Positions 1 to 4,990 of a stretch of 6,391 nt of DNA are shown here, one piece after another. Position 1 is the stretch's first letter, and every line of letters starts with the position of its first letter. This DNA is from Desulfobacterales bacterium (GTDB lineage Bacteria > Desulfobacterota > DSM-4660 > Desulfatiglandales > Desulfatiglandaceae). A program made the translations under genes and the position numbers. The stretch lies in assembly GCA_022013615.1 (NCBI GenBank), contig JAKLQB010000875.1:1-6391 (forward strand), given 5' to 3'. The notes below the pieces were generated by a model. That model did not search any database and had not been told where the DNA came from. It saw only the letters and a list, made by a program, of their open reading frames with translations.

Positions 1-2
1 CG

Positions 3-158
3 GGGATTATCCGGACCAGGGATATTTCTCAGGGCAACGTTATCCTGTCAACCTATATCGCTGATGCCAGGATTGCATATAGTGGCGCAGGGATAATTGA
101 TGATCGTCAACGTCCGGGCTGGATGACTAAGATACTGAATACAATCTGGCCATTCTGA
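3..158 (+). CDS. flgH: FlgH, flagellar L-ring protein (C-terminal fragment)
   Basis: Partial gene entering from the left edge; the last 51 residues are readable in the frame starting at base 3 and end in TGA at 156-158. FlgH is the outer-membrane lipoprotein that forms the L-ring, the bushing through which the flagellar rod passes. The visible part carries the typical FlgH C-terminal pattern: an RTRDIS stretch, then [13 protein letters not shown], a QRPGW motif, and an aromatic end (IWPF followed by the stop). The N-terminus with its lipobox is outside the window. The next gene, flgI, starts 21 nt downstream, the usual flgH-flgI order. Identification rests on these C-terminal motifs plus position directly before flgI. 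Confidence 0.93.
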   Translation, partial: GIIRTRDISQGNVILSTYIADARIAYSGAGIIDDRQRPGWMTKILNTIWPF

Positions 159-179
159 TAAAGTTAAGGTGTTTTAAAA

Positions 180-1313
180 ATGCAAATTTCGTTTTCCTTT
201 TTCAAATTGAATAGGATACTCTCAGGATTCGGGTTGATATCAGCGGTTCTGATCCTTTTGGCTGTTCCTGCGCATGCTATCCGCATCAAGGATGTTTCAG
301 ATATAATAGGGGTTCGTGAAAATCAGTTAGTTGGTTATGGACTGGTTGTGGGTTTGGATGGAACGGGTGATAGCAAGAAAGCACAGTTCACTATTCTGTC
401 AATGGCAAGTATGCTGGAAAAAATGGGCGTCACAATTGATCCCAAATACATAAAAAATGTTGACAATGTTGCCGCAGTGATGATCACTGCTGATTTACCG
501 GCATTTGCCAGGGCGGGAAGCAGAATAGATGTTCTCGTCAGCTCAATGGGCGATGCAGAAAATCTTCAAGGAGGCACGTTACTTCTTACTCCACTTAGGG
601 CAGCAGATGAAAACATTTATGCGGTTGCACAAGGCCCTATAAGTACTGGGGGCTTCTCTGCCGGGGGAGCAGGTGGCAAAGTCCAGAAGAACTTCCCCAC
701 TGTAGGACGGGTTGTTGGCGGTGCCCTGATTGAGAGGGAGGTCCCCTCGAATTTAAGTCAAAAAGAGACCATAACCCTGACCTTGCACAGCCCTGATTTT
801 ACCACTGCCTCTCGTGTGACCGAAGCAATCAATATAGCGCTAAATTCTCATTTTGCTCAAGCCCCTGATCCCGGAACCATACGTGTAAAGGTGCCGGAAA
901 AGTATATGGGGAGCATTGTTCCATTTGTCACCCTGATAGAAGGCTTGGAAGTGACCCCGGATGCAGTTGCCAAAGTGCTGATTAATGAACGTACCGGAAC
1001 AGTGGTCATGGGGAGTGGTGTCAGGATTTCGACTGTTGCCATTGCTCACGGAAATCTGAGTATTCAAATCAAGGAATCGGCAGATGTTTCTCAGCCCCTT
1101 CCCTTTTCCGAGGGTGAGACTGTGGTAGTTCCCGATACTAATATTTCAGTTGAGGAGGGCAATAACAGGCTCGTGCTGATGGAGTCCGGAGTAAGTATTG
1201 GTGAGGTGGTAAAGGCATTGAACGCACTCGGCGTATCCCCCAGAGATCTGATTTCCATTTTCCAGGCAATCAAAGCAGCCGGTGCCTTGCAGGCAAAACT
1301 GGAGATAATCTAA
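180..1313 (+). CDS. flgI: FlgI, flagellar P-ring protein precursor
   Basis: A 377-residue precursor of the periplasmic P-ring subunit, which surrounds the rod in the peptidoglycan layer. Residues 1-33 form a Sec signal peptide: a polar start with K9 and R12, a hydrophobic stretch at about 13-30, and a likely cleavage after AHA at 31-33. The mature protein begins IRIKDVSDIIGVRENQL, the hallmark start of the family, followed by GYGLVVGLDGTGD and, further on, the conserved DLPAFARAGSRIDVLVSS and GGTLLLTPL segments. Length is normal for the family (about 350-380). The ATG is preceded by AAGGTG at 166-171 with an 8-nt spacer. The stop overlaps the start of the next gene by one base (TAATG), so translational coupling with flgJ is likely. 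A P-ring implies a Gram-negative envelope. Confidence 0.97.
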   Translation: MQISFSFFKLNRILSGFGLISAVLILLAVPAHAIRIKDVSDIIGVRENQLVGYGLVVGLDGTGDSKKAQFTILSMASMLEKMGVTIDPKYIKNVDNVAAVMITADLPAFARAGSRIDVLVSSMGDAENLQGGTLLLTPLRAADENIYAVAQGPISTGGFSAGGAGGKVQKNFPTVGRVVGGALIEREVPSNLSQKETITLTLHSPDFTTASRVTEAINIALNSHFAQAPDPGTIRVKVPEKYMGSIVPFVTLIEGLEVTPDAVAKVLINERTGTVVMGSGVRISTVAIAHGNLSIQIKESADVSQPLPFSEGETVVVPDTNISVEEGNNRLVLMESGVSIGEVVKALNALGVSPRDLISIFQAIKAAGALQAKLEII

Positions 1314-1669
1314 TGCCAGGTCCAATTTCTCTTCCAGATATCCCATGGCAGACTATAAACCTTACCACTAAAACTGAAAATGTAAAAAAATCTTTTACCA
1401 GCGAAAAGCTGACTTCTTCTGGTCCAAATGACCCTCAACTTAGAAAAGCATGTTCTGAGTTGGAGTCGCTTTTTATCGCTTATCTTCTTAAAGAAATGCG
1501 GGCCACTATCCCCAAGTCAGACTTCCTTAACGGTGGAAAGGCGGAAGAAATCTACACTTCCATGTTAGACTCAGAAATGGCAAGGGAGCTGTCTTCCAAG
1601 GGTGGAATTGGTCTTTCATCTATTCTGCTTGATCAGCTTGGCCGCAGGCAGGAAGGTGTTAAGAAATAG
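1313..1669 (+). CDS. flgJ: FlgJ-type rod-binding protein, without muramidase domain
   Basis: A 118-residue protein whose part from about residue 42 to 111 matches the FlgJ N-terminal rod-binding domain: LRKACSELESLFIAYLLKEM, then a GGKAEEIYTSMLDSEMARELS segment and an IGLSSILLDQL end. Enterobacterial FlgJ is about 310 residues because a peptidoglycan-hydrolysing domain follows; here the protein stops after the rod-binding part, as in many non-enteric flagellates. The peptidoglycan-opening enzyme must therefore be encoded elsewhere (inference). The first 40 residues are polar and Ser/Thr/Lys-rich, with no signal peptide, consistent with export through the flagellar system. GGAG at 1301-1304 lies 8 nt before the ATG, inside the end of flgI. 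The TAATG overlap ties it to flgI translation. Confidence 0.88.
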   Translation: MPGPISLPDIPWQTINLTTKTENVKKSFTSEKLTSSGPNDPQLRKACSELESLFIAYLLKEMRATIPKSDFLNGGKAEEIYTSMLDSEMARELSSKGGIGLSSILLDQLGRRQEGVKK

Positions 1670-1685
1670 GCAAGTGATAGTCAGC

Positions 1686-1713
1686 TAAAGTTTTACCCTC
1701 TTCTTGCCGATAA
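1686..1713 (+). promoter_or_regulatory. Sigma-28 (FliA) promoter of flgM
   Basis: TAAAGTTT at 1686-1693 and GCCGATAA at 1706-1713 both match the enterobacterial FliA consensus boxes in every position. The spacer is 12 nt, one more than the usual 11. It lies in the 123-bp gap between flgJ and flgM, about 80 bp before the flgM start, and predicts a transcript starting near 1720. This would make flgM a late flagellar gene, the expected feedback arrangement for the anti-sigma-28 factor. Confidence 0.85.
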
Positions 1714-1736
1714 GACAATTAGTTAGTTTAGTGTGG

Positions 1737-1756
1737 ATCCAGGCGGATTTCTGGAT
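1737..1756 (+). other. Small inverted repeat in the flgM leader
   Basis: ATCCAG at 1737-1742 and CTGGAT at 1751-1756 are perfect reverse complements around an 8-nt loop. It would lie in the 5' leader of the sigma-28 transcript, about 20 bp before the flgM ribosome binding site. The stem is only 6 bp, so a biological role is uncertain; it is not a terminator because no T-run follows. Confidence 0.3.
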
Positions 1757-1792
1757 AGTCACTATATAGAAGTTTAAAAGGAGGCTTAAGTA

Positions 1793-2101
1793 ATGAAAAT
1801 CACAGATAAAAACCCTTACGTTAATCTGGATGCCTATACCAAAAACGTAAAGGATAAGGAAAGGATAGACAACCAGGGCAAACAGGCATCAAAACAGGTT
1901 ATGGAGGAGGATAAGGTTGTATTATCCCAGGAGGCAAAAAAGATCCAGGAGGCAAAAAAGCTCATGGATTCAATTCCTGATATCAGGGAGGAAAAGGTAG
2001 CAAAGATAAAGGCCCAGATAGAGAATGGTACTTATCAGGTTGAAGAGAAAAAATTAGCCGCAAAGATTATAAAGGAATCCCTTCTTAACGAATTGTTGTG
2101 A
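1793..2101 (+). CDS. flgM: FlgM, anti-sigma-28 factor
   Basis: A 102-residue protein of FlgM size and layout. FlgM binds and holds FliA (sigma-28) until the hook-basal body is finished, then is secreted through it. The N-terminal half is polar, Lys/Gln/Glu-rich and probably disordered. A DKVVLSQEAKKIQEA segment at about 40-54 is typical of the family. The sigma-binding C-terminal half has the pattern IPDIREEKVAKIKAQIENG, then TYQVEEKKLAAKII and the final ESLLNELL helix. The C-terminus looks complete. A strong ribosome binding site, AAAAGGAGG at 1776-1784, lies 8 nt before the ATG. A sigma-28 promoter lies upstream, so its own target likely controls it. Unusually, flgN and flgK do not follow; an antisense gene fragment abuts its stop codon. 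Confidence 0.92.
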   Translation: MKITDKNPYVNLDAYTKNVKDKERIDNQGKQASKQVMEEDKVVLSQEAKKIQEAKKLMDSIPDIREEKVAKIKAQIENGTYQVEEKKLAAKIIKESLLNELL

Positions 2102-2220
2102 TATCTACCCCTGGTCAACATCAACTTTGCCAGCTTCTGGTTCATAGGGTTGTCTTCCGCAAGAAGAATACGCACAGAATGATTCATCTCCTCATTAACT
2201 GAATATTGAGTGGCAATCCG
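2098..2220 (-). pseudogene. Fragment of a hybrid histidine kinase receiver domain
   Basis: Read on the minus strand from 2220 to 2098, 41 codons give an inter-domain linker (ATQYSVNEEMNHS) followed by the start of a receiver domain: RILLAEDNPMNQKLA, then KLMLTRGRYH. The AEDNPxNQKLA pattern with its acidic pair is characteristic of receiver domains at the C-terminus of hybrid sensor kinases. Similarity stops at 2098, inside the flgM stop codon; the frame runs on antisense to flgM for 20 unrelated codons and ends at 2035-2037. The phosphoacceptor Asp, the rest of the receiver and all kinase domains are missing. There is an in-frame ATG at 2185-2187, but no good reason to think this is a working gene. 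I read it as a leftover from a rearrangement. Confidence 0.7.
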
Positions 2221-2490
2221 TTCTTCCTCACCCCCAGCCCTCTGCTCTCTGTCTTTTTTGACAGACCCAAAACAACATATAATAATTAAGCAGGAATCAT
2301 GCCGGAATGGCGTAGGGACGAAAAAATTATTATTTCAAATAGTTAAAACGTTTGCAAGGAATTTAGATGGGAAAGCGTATGAGAAAATGACGAGAAGTCT
2401 ACCCTTGCGTCAAATCCTTGACTGTCTGTCATCCCTGCGAGAGTCTGCCCCGGCAAAGGCGTGTGGGAAAGTTAAATTGACAATACTTAT
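2221..2490. other. Gene-poor stretch between flgM and the kinase unit
   Basis: No convincing gene on either strand. A long open frame crosses it on the + strand (2210-2599), but its product has an unusual composition, starts antisense to the kinase fragment, has no good ribosome binding site and resembles no family I know. Small structures seen are TCTGTC (2248-2253) and GACAGA (2260-2265) around six T's, and a near-palindrome CATGCCGGAATG at 2298-2309. No canonical terminator for flgM is visible. A 15-codon frame at 2299-2346 begins MPEWRRD, reminiscent of the start of galactose-1-phosphate uridylyltransferase, but is too short to call. Confidence 0.5.
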
Positions 2491-2518
2491 TTGCCACTGC
2501 ACGAAAAAAAAGTATAGT
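2491..2518 (+). promoter_or_regulatory. Putative sigma-70 promoter for the Nudix-remnant/kinase unit
   Basis: TTGCCA at 2491-2496 and TATAGT at 2513-2518 are separated by 16 nt; each differs from the housekeeping consensus (TTGACA, TATAAT) at one position. Transcription would start near 2525, about 100 bp before the first ATG. A perfect TTGACA also occurs at 2477-2482 but has no -10 box at a suitable distance. It is the best candidate in the region, though AT-rich DNA gives such matches by chance. Confidence 0.5.
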
Positions 2519-2553
2519 ATATCGGTATCAACAAAAACCTTAACGCTTCAGAC

Positions 2554-2577
2554 CTGCGCCGTGATAAGACGCGTCAG
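2554..2577 (+). other. Imperfect hairpin in the leader of the kinase unit
   Basis: CTGCGC, a bulged C and GT (2554-2562) can pair with ACGCG, a bulged T and CAG (2569-2577) around the loop GATAAG. That gives 8 base pairs with two single-base bulges. It lies between the putative promoter and the ribosome binding site at 2613-2619. It matches no riboswitch family that I recognise; role unknown. Confidence 0.25.
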
Positions 2578-2626
2578 AGTGCGCCATATAAGAACATAGA
2601 TTGATAAGACAGAAAGGAGCTCTTAT

Positions 2627-2875
2627 ATGCCATCAAAGGTAAACAGTCGTGTGACTCTGCTTCATGGCAGAGTCTTTCAACTAATCAGAGAGAATGTCAC
2701 ATTGACCAACGGTATCACTGTGGATCTTGATGAGGATGAAATGCTCAATGTTCATGAGGTGAAGGTGGACAATGCCATTGAAATGATCCATAAGGGTGTC
2801 ATCCAGGATGGCAAAACAATTGCCGGGCTCTTCATGGCACTGCATTGGCTGAAAGAAAAAAGATGGGAGTATTGA
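2627..2875 (+). pseudogene. Nudix hydrolase (ADP-ribose pyrophosphatase type) with internal in-frame deletion
   Basis: An 82-codon ORF with a good ribosome binding site (AAAGGAG at 2613-2619, 7 nt before ATG). Residues 11-34 (LLHGRVFQLIRENVTLTNG, then ITVDL) look like the N-terminal strand region of NudF/ADP-ribose pyrophosphatases. Residues 34-78 (LDEDEMLNVHEVKVDNAIEM, then IHKGVIQDGKTIAGLFMALHWL) look like their C-terminal end. Family members are about 170-185 residues; the missing middle of about 90-100 residues includes the whole Nudix box (GX5EX7REUXEEXGU) that binds metal and catalyses hydrolysis. The join lies near LD at 2726-2731, and the frame is kept. No ADP-ribose hydrolysis is expected. 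The ORF may persist because it is translated just ahead of, and probably coupled to, the kinase 3 nt downstream. A short functional protein cannot be excluded. Confidence 0.75.
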
Positions 2876-2878
2876 AAC

Positions 2879-3922
2879 ATGTCTAAATCACTTCGAGATC
2901 TGCTGACCCAACATCAGGTGGTGGCAAGTGCTCCATGCCGTATTGATGCAGGCGGCACCTGGGACATAAAGGCAATGGCGCTTCCATTTGAGAGGCTAAG
3001 GCCAATCACTGTGAACATTGCCCTGAATCTGAGGACCTCAGTGGTTCTATCGCCTTACAAGGACGGTTGGGTGAAGATCTCTTCCGATGGGTTCCTGCGC
3101 GGTGAGTCCTTTCCCAGGGACCAATTACCTCTAACTCCTCCATTCGGCCTCTTTTTTGCCGCTGCCTCCTATTTTGATGTCCACGGCATGGCAGTAGAAA
3201 TCAGGTCTCAATCTCCCGTGAAGTCCGCCCTGGGCGGCTCCAGCACAGCACTTGTGGCCTTGATCAAGGCCCTTTCAAAGGTGGGAAGTGGCAAGAAAAT
3301 GTCTGCAAAAGAGATCCTACACCTGGCATATCATCTTGAAGATGGCATCAGTGGGGGGAATTGTGGGCTTCAAGATCATGCGGCTGCCGTTTATGGAGGA
3401 GTGAGTCAATGGGAATGGCGTTACGGGCAGCGAACTGCGCCTTTTGAAAGGATAGCCCTCCTGGACCGGGAGGGACAAAAGGAACTTTCAAAACACCTGT
3501 TGGTGGCGTATAGCGGAGAAAGCCACATCTCGTCCACAACCAACCGCAAATGGATCGAAGATTTTCTTTCTGGCCGCACAAGGTCTGGATGGGTGAAGGT
3601 TAACGAAATCGTCTACAATCTGGCTCAAGCCATTAAGGAATTGGACTGGGGCCGGGCTGCCGGTTTCTTACAGGAAGAAATGGCCCTGAGAAGAGAACTG
3701 ACTCCCGAGGCATTTATACCGATCATCGAAAAAATGGTGGGCCAGGCAGAGCATGCGGGGTGTGGGTCCAGGTTTGCAGGGGCCGGGGCAGGAGGCTCCC
3801 TTTGGGCCATTGGAGAAACGGGAGATATCCAGAGGCTAAAAAGGGGTTGGGGAAAGACCCTGGCACCGGTCAAAGAAGCCAGGATTCTTGATTGCGAAGT
3901 GGATCCGCATGGGGTTGTGTAA
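2879..3922 (+). CDS. GHMP-family kinase, probably acting on a sugar or sugar phosphate
   Basis: A 347-residue cytosolic ATP-dependent small-molecule kinase of the galactokinase/homoserine/mevalonate/phosphomevalonate superfamily. All three signature motifs are visible. Motif 1 is APCRIDAGGTWD at 18-29. The phosphate-binding motif 2 is SALGGSSTALVAL at 116-128. The glycine-rich motif 3 is AGAGAGG at 300-306. GLQDHAAAVYGG at 163-174 resembles the GKQDQ-A-FGG segment of heptose-7-phosphate and fucose kinases, with D166 a likely substrate-side residue. I cannot name the substrate: motif 1 is closer to heptose/fucose kinases than to GalK, which would show a galactokinase signature near residue 20. 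The ATG follows the Nudix-remnant stop by 3 nt, with GGGAG at 2865-2869, so the two are co-transcribed. Length and motifs look intact. Confidence 0.85.
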   Translation: MSKSLRDLLTQHQVVASAPCRIDAGGTWDIKAMALPFERLRPITVNIALNLRTSVVLSPYKDGWVKISSDGFLRGESFPRDQLPLTPPFGLFFAAASYFDVHGMAVEIRSQSPVKSALGGSSTALVALIKALSKVGSGKKMSAKEILHLAYHLEDGISGGNCGLQDHAAAVYGGVSQWEWRYGQRTAPFERIALLDREGQKELSKHLLVAYSGESHISSTTNRKWIEDFLSGRTRSGWVKVNEIVYNLAQAIKELDWGRAAGFLQEEMALRRELTPEAFIPIIEKMVGQAEHAGCGSRFAGAGAGGSLWAIGETGDIQRLKRGWGKTLAPVKEARILDCEVDPHGVV

Positions 3923-3963
3923 ACACTCAGTCCAAAGGCGTTAGGCGCATGGCGAAAAGTGAA

Positions 3964-4251
3964 TCAGTTCTTTTGCTCCTCATAAATCTGGCCAAAGTCC
4001 TCTGTCTCAAATATTGGCCTAAATTGTCCAAGAAGGACGTTGGTAACATGTTCTGACATGTAAATATCCCCTCCACGTACGAGGCCCATATCCAGCCCTT
4101 TGATGGTCTGCTTTAACTCCTCAAACTGAGAAAGGAATTCCTGATTTTCGTGCTCGTTACCAATGGCTTTATGAACATCTATGATGGTGCCGATGCAGCT
4201 CTCGACCCTGAGGCGATATTCGTTCTTTAAATCCATATTTCGCAAACTCAC
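3964..4251 (-). CDS. Small hypothetical protein, last gene of the pilus-motor cluster
   Basis: A 95-residue acidic protein that I do not recognise. No signal peptide, membrane segment, cysteine cluster or nucleotide-binding motif is visible. It appears soluble and largely helical (an ELKQTIKGLDMGLVRGGD core followed by an amphipathic IYMSEHVTNVLLGQF stretch). The start taken is GTG at 4251-4249, directly after the TAA of the preceding gene (TAAGTG, no gap), with GGAAAGG at 4263-4257 and a 5-nt spacer. An ATG five codons further in (4236-4234) is the alternative but has no clear ribosome binding site. The zero spacing suggests translational coupling and partnership with the zinc-ribbon protein. 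It converges on the GHMP kinase across 41 bp in which I see no clear terminator. Confidence 0.75.
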   Translation of the reverse strand: MSLRNMDLKNEYRLRVESCIGTIIDVHKAIGNEHENQEFLSQFEELKQTIKGLDMGLVRGGDIYMSEHVTNVLLGQFRPIFETEDFGQIYEEQKN

Positions 4252-4926
4252 TTAAGCCTTTCCGACCTCCACCATCGTGTCCATGAAAACTTTGTAAAAT
4301 TTCTCATTGTCCGAAATAGCGTGTTGCATGACAGAAGTTAATCTGTCCAGATCGCCCCCGTTTATTACCATATTGGCACTCATAGCAAAAGCCATCATGT
4401 GGTCCATGGTCTTAAATTCATCCGCAACCAAAGCAAGAAAAACGCGTCTCCGAACCGACATGGAGAGATTATTAATGTGCTGGAGGATAGGACTTTGTGC
4501 CAGATCTATTCCGTCGAATCCGTCAGACAATAAAACCAGGTTAAAATAATGCAACCGCATCTTGCTTATCGCATCTCTGGTATTTTTGGCCAAAACACAC
4601 CTGTAACCCAGATCCTCAATGGTCCGCCCTAACTTTTTAATCTGCTGGGCCTCATTCCCCATAACCAGGGCCAACTTTGCGCCTTCTTCGAAAAAATCAA
4701 GCGAGGCATCATCGTCCCAATAGTCATTATCAGAATCTGCTTTTTTTATATGGGACCCGGACTTTCCCTCAACCGCAGGAGTCGGATTTTTACGCCTGGG
4801 ACTGCTGGCATTCAACGTCAGCCTATTCTTGCACTTTGGGCAGCTAACAGTTGCCTGTTGACCTCTGGGGATTTTCTCGTCCGGGATATTTAATCTCGTG
4901 TTACATTTCTCACAGATGATGTCCAT
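4252..4926 (-). CDS. Zinc-ribbon protein with degenerate receiver-like domain
   Basis: A 224-residue soluble protein in two parts. Residues 1-36 form an MJ0042-type zinc ribbon: IICEKCNTRLNIPDEKIP then VSCPKCKNRL, with C5, C8, C29 and C32 as likely zinc ligands. A polar linker follows, ending in an acidic stretch at about 64-81 (DSDNDYWDDDASLDFFEE). Residues about 84-215 have the rhythm of a CheY-like receiver (LALVMGNE at strand 1, NLVLLSDGFDG at strand 3), but the acidic pair is replaced by G90/N91, the phosphoacceptor Asp by S134, and the strand-5 Lys region reads NGG. Phosphorylation is thus unlikely; a protein-binding role is inferred. AAGGAG (4940-4935) lies 8 nt before the ATG. It sits downstream of a PilT-family ATPase, so a pilus-related role is plausible but unproven. 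Confidence 0.8.
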   Translation of the reverse strand: MDIICEKCNTRLNIPDEKIPRGQQATVSCPKCKNRLTLNASSPRRKNPTPAVEGKSGSHIKKADSDNDYWDDDASLDFFEEGAKLALVMGNEAQQIKKLGRTIEDLGYRCVLAKNTRDAISKMRLHYFNLVLLSDGFDGIDLAQSPILQHINNLSMSVRRRVFLALVADEFKTMDHMMAFAMSANMVINGGDLDRLTSVMQHAISDNEKFYKVFMDTMVEVGKA

Positions 4927-4946
4927 GTGTTCGGCTCCTTAAATAT

Positions 4947-4981
4947 TGCCCGACCGAAAACTGTTATTTTTCGTTCAGGCA
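4947..4981 (-). other. Strong intergenic hairpin between the PilT-family gene and the zinc-ribbon gene
   Basis: On the minus strand TGCCTGAACGAAAA pairs with TTTTCGGTCGGGCA around the 7-nt loop ATAACAG. Of 14 positions 12 are Watson-Crick, one is G-T and one (A/G) is mismatched. It begins 10 nt after the ATPase stop codon and ends 6 nt before the next gene's AAGGAG. No T-run follows the stem, so it is not a canonical Rho-independent terminator. A partial terminator, RNA-processing site or 3'-end stabiliser giving unequal expression of the two genes is more likely. Confidence 0.6.
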
Positions 4982-4990
4982 CTAAATACA

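Noticed and set aside
2248..2265. TCTGTC-TTTTTT-GACAGA hairpin considered as a flgM terminator
   Set aside because: The stem is short and not GC-rich, the T-run is in the loop rather than after the stem, and it lies about 150 bp beyond flgM.
2477..2482. Perfect TTGACA as a -35 box
   Set aside because: No -10-like sequence 16-18 nt downstream; the pair TTGCCA/TATAGT with 16-nt spacing is more credible.
2221..2490. CRISPR array, tRNA, rRNA or insertion-sequence ends in the gene-poor stretch
   Set aside because: No regularly spaced repeats, cloverleaf-like arms, or terminal inverted repeats with target duplications were seen on reading.
2556..2569. GCGCCGTGATAA as a second sigma-28 -10 element
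   Set aside because: Two extra bases interrupt GCCGATAA and no TAAA box lies at the right distance upstream.
2210..2599. Open frame of 129 codons on the + strand after flgM
   Set aside because: No good ribosome binding site; it overlaps the antisense kinase fragment and the putative promoter, has an odd Ser/Lys/Arg/Thr/Cys composition and resembles no known family. It is most likely a chance frame in intergenic DNA.
3923..3963. Search for a shared terminator between the convergent kinase and small-protein genes
   Set aside because: Only a 3-bp GCG/CGC stem and repeated GGCG words are present; no stem followed by a T-run on either strand.
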